Assembly: GCF_965214215.1 (NCBI RefSeq)
Contig: NZ_CBDCBD010000003.1
Span: 806,001 to 870,000, forward strand
DNA length: 64,000 nt
Origin: Poriferisodalis sp965214215
GTDB taxonomy: Bacteria > Actinomycetota > Acidimicrobiia > Acidimicrobiales > Poriferisodalaceae
Reading direction: 5' to 3'
Shown: piece after piece, positions 51,118 through 58,795 of the stretch
Layout of the letters: every line of letters starts with the position of its first letter
Position numbering within the stretch: the stretch's first letter is position 1
Notes under the pieces: generated by a model
What the model was told of the DNA's origin: nothing
Databases searched by the model: none
The model's input: only the letters and a program-made list of their open reading frames with translations
Position numbers and translations under genes: made by a program

Positions 51118-52238
51118 TCAACCGATCCAAACCCCCGTCGGTACGCCTCCGCCGACAGTTCGACTTGGTCTGGCAGCTCTGTGACGCTCAGCGTGTCCCA
51201 GAGAAGCTCGGCCGCACGCTCAGCCGTTAGCTTGCGGCGCCTGTACCCCGAGAGCACGCGCCGCCCGTACCTAGGAGGCACCGCGGGCGCCACCAACTCT
51301 GGTTGCCACCGTTCACCCAACTCGACGAAATCGACACGAGAGGGCGGTTGAGCCGCCAAATCCTCGTAGGCGCCTGCATCGGTCAGCCCGGCGTTGCGCA
51401 ACTGTGCGCACACGGCTGTCCAGCTCAGTCGAAACCGCACGCCCGCAGCTACTGCTGCAAGCCGCACATCGGGGGAGAACTCTTCAACGAGGGATCGGGC
51501 ATCGCCGAGCGGCAGGAGCAGGTGAATCGCGAACGCGTTGATCAAACGCTCTGTGTCGTCTTGAGGCGAGAGTCCGACTTCTGGCGCATACGCGTCCTGA
51601 AATACATGGTGCCCAAGCTCGTGGGCGAGATTGAATCGACGGCGCCCGGGGTCCATCGTGCCGTTGATCACCGCCACGCCGGTGTTCTCGACAGCGACAT
51701 ATGCAGCATCGCCACCGTCGGCGCCAAGCTCGAGCGAGAATGCGAACAAGCCGACTTGCTCAGCAAGAGCTTGCAGATCACGCAACGGTCCACTGGGGAC
51801 ATCGAAATGTCGCCGGAGCGCCCCTGCTGCCTTCGCTGCACCGTCTACGGACTCGGGCGGCGCTAGCACAAACCGTTCGTACTTCGGCAACTCGCCGAGC
51901 TGATGAAGGTAAGCAATGTCCCGGGCGATCCAGTCGACCCTTGCGTCCAAGAGCGCCGACAGCCCGCGGACGTTCGGGTCAGAGCGGCGGCTCACCACCG
52001 CGGGAGGCGACTCCAAGAAGAACCAATCCACTGGACGACGGAGGACGTCCGCGAGACGGACAAGTTCGACGGCACCCAGCTTGCGCGAGCCTGCCTCGAT
52101 CTTGGCGATGACGGTGCGTCCCAAGTCGCTGACCGCCGCCAACTCAGCCTGCGTCATTCCTGCTAGCTCACGTGCCTCAGCTATCCGGGTGCCGAGTTCG
52201 TTGACTGTCCCCGCCGTCACTGTGCCATATTCGCACAT
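51114..52238 (-). CDS. XRE HTH + ImmA/IrrE (COG2856) metallopeptidase-like protein, putative antitoxin
   Basis: The product is 374 aa. Residues about 12-70 are an XRE helix-turn-helix (LGTRIAEARELAGMTQAELA, VSDLGRTVIAKIEAGSRKLG). Residues about 140-270 are the ImmA/IrrE-type peptidase domain with the zinc motif NLAHELGHHVF and a downstream ERLINAFAIHLLLP helix that usually supplies the third ligand. Such proteins repress their own promoter and act as antitoxin, or cleave a repressor on signal. ATG at 52238; the frame extends upstream, but ATG fits the HTH start. The partner PIN gene overlaps its stop. A symmetric palindrome lies 76-118 bases upstream. Confidence 0.85.
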   Translation of the reverse strand: MCEYGTVTAGTVNELGTRIAEARELAGMTQAELAAVSDLGRTVIAKIEAGSRKLGAVELVRLADVLRRPVDWFFLESPPAVVSRRSDPNVRGLSALLDARVDWIARDIAYLHQLGELPKYERFVLAPPESVDGAAKAAGALRRHFDVPSGPLRDLQALAEQVGLFAFSLELGADGGDAAYVAVENTGVAVINGTMDPGRRRFNLAHELGHHVFQDAYAPEVGLSPQDDTERLINAFAIHLLLPLGDARSLVEEFSPDVRLAAVAAGVRFRLSWTAVCAQLRNAGLTDAGAYEDLAAQPPSRVDFVELGERWQPELVAPAVPPRYGRRVLSGYRRRKLTAERAAELLWDTLSVTELPDQVELSAEAYRRGFGSVE

Positions 52239-52313
52239 TCGCAGCAGAATTCCACTCTCGGATACAGTGATTGCCTGCGCTCGGCGAACATGGTGGGGTG
52301 ACGAGAGGCGTAC

Positions 52314-52356
52314 CGGACAAATGCGGACACGCTTCGAGGGTGTCCGATCATGTCCG
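52314..52356. promoter_or_regulatory. Perfectly symmetric nested palindrome between divergent genes
   Basis: CGGACA at 52314-52319 and CGGACAC at 52324-52330 are mirrored, with identical spacings, by GTGTCCG at 52340-52346 and TGTCCG at 52351-52356. The half-sites on each side repeat every 10-11 bp. It lies between the XRE/ImmA gene (minus) and the Ada-AlkA gene (plus), so it may be an operator for one or both. Confidence 0.6.
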
Positions 52357-52380
52357 ATCTCACCATGCCAGACTCGCCTC

Positions 52381-53895
52381 ATGCAGGTCTCGGCAGTGCG
52401 CACGACGGGTATCTACTGCCGGGCAGATTGCTCGGCGCAACCGCTGTCTCACCACGTGATGCACTATTCCAACCCGGTGGCCGCCGAGGTGAACGGCTTC
52501 CGCCCCTGCCTGCGCTGCCACCCAGAACGTCGAGCCGGCTCGCTGGCCGATCTGGACGTTCCTGCGCCGCTCCAAGCGGCCTTGCTGCGGATCAATGACG
52601 GCGTCCTGGACGATCACGACGAGGAGGCCCTCGCGGCGCAGGTGGGCTACAGCGCCCGCCAGCTCCGGCGACTGTTCGAGCTGCACGTCGGCGCGACGCC
52701 GACCGCCATCGCCCGGTCGCGACGGGCGCACTTCGCTCGCTGCCTGATCGACGACACTGATCTGACGTTCGACGAGATTGCCCGCGCCGCGGGGTTCGGC
52801 GGGCCTCGCCAGCTGCATCGAGCCATGACGTCGGTGTTCTGCTTCACGCCGACTGAGCTGCGTTCGAAGCGACGGCAGGGCGAAGGTCCACGCCTTGACG
52901 GCGGCCTTGTGCTGAGCATCCCGTATCTCGCGCCGTATGACTTCGAGGCGTTCGCTTCCCACCAGGCCGCCCGTGCCATTCCCGGTGTCGAAGCCGTGAC
53001 TGTCGACCCCACTGGGTCTGATCTCCATGGGTTCGATTCCACTGGACCCAGGTACGTCCGCAGTTTTGCCGCATGCGGGCACCCGGGCATTGCCGAAGTG
53101 ATGCTGCCCGCAGACGCAGTCTCCGGGGCGGACTGGCCCTACGAGGCGACCCGACGATTGCAGTTGCGGCTGCACCTGCCGACGTACGACTCGATCATCG
53201 ATGTGGTCAGCCGCTGCCGCGCACTACTCGGCACTGACGCCGACCCTGCACAAGCAACGACCGCGCTCGGCGACGACCCAATCATCGGACCGCTCATCAA
53301 ACAGGCACCGGGGCTGCGGGTGCCGCGATCGTGGGACCGGTTCGAGACTGCCATCCGCATCGTGGTCAACCAGCAGATTTCGCTTGCCGCGGCGTCCACG
53401 ATGGCCGGCCGGATCGCACAGCGCCATGGCACGCCCATCGATGCGCTCGCGGAATGCTGCGAAGGCGACCCGATCCCGCTGTCGCGCTTGTTCCCCGACG
53501 CCGCCACGCTCGCTGACGCTGGACCGTCCGGGCTCGCCGGGCTGGGGTTCACCCAACGGCGCATCGACACCGTCGTGGGCGTCGCCCGGGCAGTGGCCAG
53601 CGGCGATGTGGACCTGTGCGCTGCCGACGCTCTCGAAGCCGTGGTGGCCCAACTGTGCGAACTGCCTGGCATCGGCCCGTGGACTGCACATCTCATCGCG
53701 ATGCGGGTCTACGGCCACGACGATGCGTTCCCAGCGTCAGACCTCGGCCTGCGCCGGGCGGTCGAGCAGCTCGTCGGGCACCCTGTCAGTGCCAGCGAAC
53801 TCGAGGCGCTGGCCGAGCCGTGGCGTCCCTACCGAGCATGGGCTGCGCAACACCTGTGGCACGCCGCGGCCCGCCAAGCCTCGACCACTCGCTGA
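52381..53895 (+). CDS. Ada-AlkA fusion: AraC-type regulator / DNA-3-methyladenine glycosylase II
   Basis: The product is 504 aa. The N-terminus is an Ada-type zinc domain (AVRTTGIYCRADC, later GFRPCLRCHPERR: four Cys). An AraC helix-turn-helix follows (about 85-165, VGYSARQLRRLFELHVGATP, FDEIARAAGFGGPRQLHRAM). The C-terminal half is AlkA: HhH-GPD with RIVVNQQISLAAAS, LPGIGPWTAHLIAMRVYG and the catalytic Asp in DAFPASDLGLRRAV. It excises alkylated bases and probably senses alkyl damage through the Ada Cys. ATG 52381 is chosen because the upstream ATG 52321 lies inside the palindrome; the zinc domain then lacks its usual ~20 leading residues. ogt follows 27 bases later. Confidence 0.88.
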   Translation: MQVSAVRTTGIYCRADCSAQPLSHHVMHYSNPVAAEVNGFRPCLRCHPERRAGSLADLDVPAPLQAALLRINDGVLDDHDEEALAAQVGYSARQLRRLFELHVGATPTAIARSRRAHFARCLIDDTDLTFDEIARAAGFGGPRQLHRAMTSVFCFTPTELRSKRRQGEGPRLDGGLVLSIPYLAPYDFEAFASHQAARAIPGVEAVTVDPTGSDLHGFDSTGPRYVRSFAACGHPGIAEVMLPADAVSGADWPYEATRRLQLRLHLPTYDSIIDVVSRCRALLGTDADPAQATTALGDDPIIGPLIKQAPGLRVPRSWDRFETAIRIVVNQQISLAAASTMAGRIAQRHGTPIDALAECCEGDPIPLSRLFPDAATLADAGPSGLAGLGFTQRRIDTVVGVARAVASGDVDLCAADALEAVVAQLCELPGIGPWTAHLIAMRVYGHDDAFPASDLGLRRAVEQLVGHPVSASELEALAEPWRPYRAWAAQHLWHAAARQASTTR

Positions 53896-53922
53896 CTTCG
53901 ATCCCGATACAGAAAGCACTTC

Positions 53923-54453
53923 ATGAGCCCACCACACCCCACCACCGACGCCGACCCCACGAGCGCGGACACGCACTGGCACACAACCATCGACAGTCCC
54001 ATCGGGCCATTGGGCCTGGTCGCAACCGACGAGGGACTGCGGGCGGTGTCGTGGCGTGGTGAGGAAACCACCGTCAAGCTGCCTGGCCAGATGACGCAAG
54101 ATCCGGGCCATCCGATACTGCGCCAGGCAGCGACGCAGCTCGCCGAGTATTTCGACGGCGATCGCACCAGCTTCGACGTGCCGCTCGACCTGCGCGGCAC
54201 CCCGTTCCAAGAGGCCGCTTGGCGAGCGCTCGGCGACATCCCTTACGGCAGCACCCGCAGCTACGGCGAGCAGGCGGCATTGATCGGCCGGCCCAGAGCC
54301 GTGCGGGCGGTGGGTCAGGCCAACGGCCGCAATCCGGTACCGATCGTGCTCCCCTGCCATCGGGTCATCGGCGCCGACGGTTCGCTCACCGGCTTCGGCG
54401 GCGGACTCGATCTCAAGACCCAGCTACTAGAGCACGAGGGCGCATTCGACTGA
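53923..54453 (+). CDS. ogt: Methylated-DNA-protein cysteine methyltransferase
   Basis: The product is 176 aa. The active-site motif PIVLPCHRVIGADGSLTGFG holds the acceptor Cys, and GTPFQEAAWRALGDIPYGST and RAVGQANGRNPVP are family-typical. It removes O6-alkyl groups from guanine in a suicide reaction. It is directly downstream of Ada-AlkA, making a compact alkylation-damage repair operon. ATG at 53923. Confidence 0.94.
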   Translation: MSPPHPTTDADPTSADTHWHTTIDSPIGPLGLVATDEGLRAVSWRGEETTVKLPGQMTQDPGHPILRQAATQLAEYFDGDRTSFDVPLDLRGTPFQEAAWRALGDIPYGSTRSYGEQAALIGRPRAVRAVGQANGRNPVPIVLPCHRVIGADGSLTGFGGGLDLKTQLLEHEGAFD

Positions 54454-54500
54454 TCGGGGCCCGCGGATTGCGCCATTCGCTAGCTGGTGCGTCGCCGCAG

Positions 54501-54584
54501 TGCGCGAGGAGGGACTTGAACCCTCACACCCTTGCGGGCACAGGCACCTGAAGCCTGCGCGTCTGCCAATTCCGCCACTCGCGC
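54501..54584 (-). tRNA. tRNA-Leu(CAG)
   Basis: An 84-base minus-strand cloverleaf. Acceptor GCGCGAG pairs with CTCGCGC, A discriminator. Anticodon stem CAGGC/GCCTG with loop TTCAGGT gives CAG. Long variable arm, T loop TTCAAGT. Confidence 0.92.
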
Positions 54585-54634
54585 GTGGGGCGAACAGACT
54601 AGCCCGTGCAGCTGCGCTCCTACACTGGACCGTC

Positions 54635-54733
54635 GTGGGTGGCGCCAGCTTGGTCGGCAGCGACGGACAGTGCCACGAACTGGGAGCATCGACGGTCGTC
54701 GGCGCTCACGAGCTGCGGCTGGAGATGGACTGA
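54635..54733 (+). CDS. Possible 32-aa upstream ORF coupled to FHA gene
   Basis: GTG start (VGGASLVGSDGQCHELGAST ... LRLEMD) whose TGA overlaps the FHA gene ATG as TGATG. TACACT lies eight bases before the GTG, a possible -10 box giving a near-leaderless start. The sequence faintly resembles the first strands of an FHA domain and may be a relic of the usual upstream fhaA. Confidence 0.3.
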   Translation: MGGASLVGSDGQCHELGASTVVGAHELRLEMD

Positions 54734-55200
54734 TGTCCGAGCAGCTGGTGCGGCTGCTCGCAGTGTGCGTGCTGGTCCTGCTGTACCTGTTCTTCTTCAG
54801 AGTGATGCGCGCCGTGTGGGCCGGTGTCGCCACACCGCGCAATCACCTCAACTGGAGATCGTTACGTGCTCTGCGAGGCGACGGGTCTGCGAATGGCAAC
54901 ACGTCCGCGCAGCCACTCGCGCTTGTCGTGCGATCGCCCTTGAGCGCCCAAGGCGAACGCCACCAGCTCGCCGACGCGCTGACCATCGGTCGCGCTGCCG
55001 AATGCGACGTCATCATCGACGACAGCTACTCGTCGCAAGCCCATGCCCGCCTGTGCCGCAACGGCAGCCAGCACTTGCTGGAAGATCTGGGCTCCACAAA
55101 CGGGACATATCTGAATCGCCAGAAGGTCGTCAACCCGACCGTTGTGCGCGTCGGCGACTTCGTGCAGATCGGCTCCACCGTCTTCGAGGTCAGCAGATGA
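54733..55200 (+). CDS. FHA-domain membrane protein (FhaB-like)
   Basis: The product is 155 aa. One N-terminal transmembrane helix (about 5-28, LVRLLAVCVLVLLYLFFFRV) and a C-terminal FHA domain (about 75-155) with LTIGRAAECDVIIDDSYSSQ, AHARL and LEDLGSTNGTYLN, the phosphothreonine-binding residues. In actinobacteria FhaB/FipA is phosphorylated by PknA/PknB and links kinase signalling to septal and polar wall growth. Head of the fhaB-pstP-rodA-pbp-pknB cluster. Confidence 0.88.
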   Translation: MSEQLVRLLAVCVLVLLYLFFFRVMRAVWAGVATPRNHLNWRSLRALRGDGSANGNTSAQPLALVVRSPLSAQGERHQLADALTIGRAAECDVIIDDSYSSQAHARLCRNGSQHLLEDLGSTNGTYLNRQKVVNPTVVRVGDFVQIGSTVFEVSR

Positions 55201-55297
55201 CGGCGCCTCGCGGCGTGGACCCGGTGTGCGGCCGACGGCTGCCCGGAGCGCAGGCTGGTGGTGCCACCGCACCGCGAAGCCGCGAGACTGGGCCGCT

Positions 55298-56137
55298 ATG
55301 AGCGCCCCCGCCCGCCAGATGCGCATTCGCTGGGGCGGCGCCTCGGACCGGGGCCTGCGGCGCTCCGAGAACCAAGACGCCATGTACGCCGATATCGGCC
55401 TGTTCGTGGTTGCCGACGGCATGGGCGGGCACCTCGGCGGCAGCGTTGCGTCAAGCCTCGCGGTGAAGACCGTCGCGGCGAACTCCCCCTCGACACCGGC
55501 CGAACTGCTGGCGGCTGTTCGCCACGCCAACCAAGTCGTGCACCACCGCTCGACCGCCCATGCAGATCTCACCGGCATGGGCACCACGCTGTGCGCGATC
55601 GCCGTGGTGCAGCAGGACGACAGCCGAGTGTGGTGCCTCGTCAACGTCGGCGATTCGCGCGTCTATCGCTACCAGGGCGGAGCGCTCACCCAGCTGACGC
55701 TCGACCACAACTTCGTTGCCGAACTGGTCCGAGCCGGCGATCTGACCCCCGAGCAAGCCTTGACCCATCCCCGGCGCAACACGCTCACCCGAGCCATCGG
55801 CGTGGAACCCGGGGTTCGGATCGACGACTGGATCCTCGAGCTCACCGGCAACGACCGTTTCCTGCTGTGCACCGACGGCGTCACCAATGAATTGGACGAG
55901 TCCGACATCGCGGAGCTGCTCGACATCGACGAGCATCCTTCCGACGTCGCACGCACCCTCGTGCGGCAGGCCAACGACCGCGGAGGGCGCGACAACTCCA
56001 CTGCGCTGGTCGTCGACGTCAACATCGAAGGGATCGAGGCCACACCGGCCGATGCGGACGCTGAGGTCGCACCGCCCGCCGACACCGGCGAGAGTGCGCC
56101 GAGGCGGCGCGGCTGGCGACGTTCGCGATCGCGCTGA
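55298..56137 (+). CDS. PP2C-family serine/threonine phosphatase (PstP-like)
   Basis: The product is 279 aa. PP2C motifs: SDRGLRRSENQDAMYAD, LFVVADGMGGHLGGSVAS, GMGTTLCAIAV, NVGDSRVYRYQGG and LLCTDGVTNELDE, with the metal-binding Asp residues in place, and DRGGRDNSTALVVDV at the end. Unlike mycobacterial PstP (~510 aa) it has no transmembrane or extracellular part. It should dephosphorylate PknB and its targets such as the FHA protein next door. ATG at 55298. Confidence 0.9.
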   Translation: MSAPARQMRIRWGGASDRGLRRSENQDAMYADIGLFVVADGMGGHLGGSVASSLAVKTVAANSPSTPAELLAAVRHANQVVHHRSTAHADLTGMGTTLCAIAVVQQDDSRVWCLVNVGDSRVYRYQGGALTQLTLDHNFVAELVRAGDLTPEQALTHPRRNTLTRAIGVEPGVRIDDWILELTGNDRFLLCTDGVTNELDESDIAELLDIDEHPSDVARTLVRQANDRGGRDNSTALVVDVNIEGIEATPADADAEVAPPADTGESAPRRRGWRRSRSR

Positions 56138-56184
56138 GGCTTCCTCTGCGCGCTCGACGCCGCACCGAAATTGCGCTCGCAGCA

Positions 56185-57471
56185 ATGGCGAGCGTGGTGG
56201 TCTGCGCTGCGTTCGCGGTCGCCGCCATCGGGGTGACGCGCAATGACTACGCAGAGTCGATTTGGAGCGAGGCCGGTTGGCTTGGAATCGTCCTTGTCGC
56301 TGCTGCGGGAGCTTGGGTCGCGATCGGGCGATGGGCGCCGGGCAGCAACGAGATCCTCTTCGGCATCGTCGCGCTGCTGATCGGCATCGGCTGGGTCTTC
56401 GTGACCCGGACAGACCGTGGGCTGGCGGCCGAGCAGGCGGTGGCGGTAGTGCTCGGATTCGCGGCTTTCGCAGGAACTTTGGCTGCGATGGGTCGGGGAG
56501 ACGGGTTCTTAGCAAGGCCCGGCACGTTCGGGCTCTGCGCGGTGGTGTTCGCAGCGCTGGGCAGCTTCCCCGCTGGAGCGAACGTCGCCGCAGGCGCCTA
56601 TGAGATGCCGCGTCAGTGGCTGAACCTGGGTCTGCTCAGTGTCCAGCCGTATGAATTGGCCAAGATCGCGATGATCTTGGCTGCCTGCGGGCTCACCACG
56701 ACCGCGCCCCGCTGGCTGAGCCCCCGGATCGTGCCACACCGTCATGGCGCGGGCGCGAGTGCGGCAGCGATCTTCGCTTGGATATTGCTGATCGTCCAGC
56801 GAGACCTGGCGAGCTCCGCGGTGATCTTCGCGTCCGCCTGGCTGCCGCTGTGGCTCGACGACGGCGACGCAGCCGGTCGCGAGCTGCCAACCGTGCCTCG
56901 CCCGACGCGCACACGCGCGCTGGGCGGCGTGCTGGCCACGTACTCGGTCGGGGTCGTCGTGCTCGCAACCGTGTACGACCCGCTGTCCGCTCAGGTGCGC
57001 TACTGGCTGAACCCCTGGATCGGGGTGCGAGGCACCACTGTCGTCGATGCCTCGTTCGGGATCAGCGCGGGCGGCATCAGCGGCGTCGGACCGGGACTCG
57101 GTGGCCCGCAACTGCTGCATGAACCGCACAGCGACTTCATCTATGCCGTCATTGCCGAAGAACTCGGGATCCTGGGCGGCGCGGCAGTAATCGCGGCCTT
57201 CCTTCTCCTCGTCGGGATCGGTGCCGGTATCGCGCAGCGAGCACGCGGTACGCAGCGGTTGTTGGCCGGGAGCGCAGCGTTCATCGTCGGACTGCAAGCA
57301 CTCGTCGCGATTGCAGGGGTGCTGCGCATGCTGCCGCACACCGTGGGCGCGTTGCCTTTCGTGGCCCACGGACCGGTCGCGTTGATCGGCAACTGCATCG
57401 CGGTCGCGCTGATACTCGCCGTCTCCGATGCCATCGGCGAACCGCAACAACACCCACTCGGTGAGTCATGA
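56185..57471 (+). CDS. rodA: FtsW/RodA/SpoVE-family peptidoglycan polymerase (RodA-like)
   Basis: The product is 428 aa with ten to twelve transmembrane helices. SEDS motifs: ANVAAGAYEMPRQWLNLGLL-SVQPYELAKIA, the central VQRDLASSAVIFASAWLPLW, and the near-C-terminal PHTVGALPFVAHGP (usually TGxxLPFxSxGG). The long extracytoplasmic loop holds FGISAGGISGVGPGLGGPQ and HSDFIYAVIAEELG with the catalytic Asp. It polymerises lipid II glycan strands with a class B PBP partner. The N-terminus may begin further upstream, because RRRTEIALAA before the ATG is typical of the family but has no standard start codon. The last four bases overlap the PBP gene (ATGA). Confidence 0.9.
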   Translation: MASVVVCAAFAVAAIGVTRNDYAESIWSEAGWLGIVLVAAAGAWVAIGRWAPGSNEILFGIVALLIGIGWVFVTRTDRGLAAEQAVAVVLGFAAFAGTLAAMGRGDGFLARPGTFGLCAVVFAALGSFPAGANVAAGAYEMPRQWLNLGLLSVQPYELAKIAMILAACGLTTTAPRWLSPRIVPHRHGAGASAAAIFAWILLIVQRDLASSAVIFASAWLPLWLDDGDAAGRELPTVPRPTRTRALGGVLATYSVGVVVLATVYDPLSAQVRYWLNPWIGVRGTTVVDASFGISAGGISGVGPGLGGPQLLHEPHSDFIYAVIAEELGILGGAAVIAAFLLLVGIGAGIAQRARGTQRLLAGSAAFIVGLQALVAIAGVLRMLPHTVGALPFVAHGPVALIGNCIAVALILAVSDAIGEPQQHPLGES

Positions 57472-58730
57472 GCCGGCGCATCACACGATTGACGATCGGG
57501 CTTGCCGTCGCCTTCGCGGTGCTCCTGGTCCAACTCACCAACTTGGGATACTTCTCGGCCGACAAGCTGCGCCGCCACGAGCTCAACCAGCGTGCGGTGA
57601 CGGCGTTCGGTGCTCCACGGGGGGCGATCATGACCGCTGACGGCGAGACGATCGCGCTCACCCTCAATCCAACCGAGGCCGAACCGTGGCCGATGCGGAC
57701 CTACCCGCACGGGCCCCTCTATGCACACACGGCGGGTTATTTCGCACGGAGACCGGGCGCGGGCGGCCTCGAGCGCCACTACAACGCCGAGCTGTCAGGC
57801 AGCGCGGCCGACATCGCCATCGAGGGGATGGCAGACCTGTTTCGCGACACTGCGCGCGTCGGCGATCTGAACCTCACGCTGCATCACGGCGTCCAGCTCA
57901 CCGCACGCGCCGCCCTGGGAGACCGCGACGGTGCCGTTGTCGTGGTGACGCCCACAACGGGCGAGATCGTGGCCCTGTGGTCTCGACCCAGCTTCGATCC
58001 CAACAAGGTGGAGGCTCTCGCGCCCGATCCGCCCGCAATGACCAGCAGTCCGCCCTCAGCACGTGCGTACCAACACCACTACGGCTTGACCGCTAGCCAG
58101 CCAGCGGACACCGCTAGTACGGACTTGCTGGCTGGCGCGAGCCGAGCACAGGGGCCCACCGGCATAGACCTGCCCGGAGAACCCGACGCCATAGCTGCGG
58201 TCTCGGGCACGCCGCTAACGCCGCTGCAGCTGGCAATGGCAGCGGCCTCGCTCGCAAACGGAGGGGTTCGCATGCGCCCTTACGTGGTGCGCAGCGTGAG
58301 CGGGCGGACGCCGACGCACGCTGACGGCGGTCAGCCAACGGGCGCCGGCGTGTCGCGTGCCGCGACGCCGCAGACCGCAGGTCGTCTCTTTGAGACCGCC
58401 GATGCAGCCACGCTGCTGGCTCGTATGGCTGTGCAGGCACGACAGGCTTCGATCAGCCTCACCCCAGCCGACGGCGTCGAGCTCACCGCGGCGATCGCTT
58501 CGGGCCTGTTGACCGATCCAACCAGCAGCAGCACGCGCACCGGGAGCTGGGCAGTGCTGTTGGCCCCGGCAGATGCACCCACGGTCGTCGTGGCGGCTGT
58601 GATCGAACCCGACGCCGTTCTTGGCGTCGCCGAGCCACGAGGCGGCGGTACCTTGGCAACGATGATCGCTGCGACCGCAGCGGAAGCCACCCTTGCGCTG
58701 CGGGCAGTCTCGGACCCCGACCTCCCCTAG
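57468..58730 (+). CDS. Penicillin-binding-protein homologue lacking the catalytic Ser region (PbpA-like)
   Basis: The product is 420 aa against about 480-490 for PbpA. It has an N-terminal transmembrane helix (about 5-25), a dimerisation-type region (RGAIMTADGETIALT, YAHTAGYF, GLERHYNAELSG) and the front of the transpeptidase fold (GDRDGAVVVVTPTTGEIVAL and SRPSFDPN). Then the fold jumps to PTGIDLPGEPDAIAAVSGTP and LTPLQLAMAAASLANGGVRM. The segment that should contain YPPGSTFK (SxxK) and SxN is absent, and KTG is reduced to RTGSW near residue 357. The frame is otherwise clean. It therefore looks like a non-catalytic partner of RodA rather than an active transpeptidase. Confidence 0.82.
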   Translation: MSRRITRLTIGLAVAFAVLLVQLTNLGYFSADKLRRHELNQRAVTAFGAPRGAIMTADGETIALTLNPTEAEPWPMRTYPHGPLYAHTAGYFARRPGAGGLERHYNAELSGSAADIAIEGMADLFRDTARVGDLNLTLHHGVQLTARAALGDRDGAVVVVTPTTGEIVALWSRPSFDPNKVEALAPDPPAMTSSPPSARAYQHHYGLTASQPADTASTDLLAGASRAQGPTGIDLPGEPDAIAAVSGTPLTPLQLAMAAASLANGGVRMRPYVVRSVSGRTPTHADGGQPTGAGVSRAATPQTAGRLFETADAATLLARMAVQARQASISLTPADGVELTAAIASGLLTDPTSSSTRTGSWAVLLAPADAPTVVVAAVIEPDAVLGVAEPRGGGTLATMIAATAAEATLALRAVSDPDLP

Positions 58731-58795
58731 CCCGACAACTTCGCAGTCATCCCGCTGACCCGACGGCCCAATCACCCAGCAAGCGCCCCGTGCTC

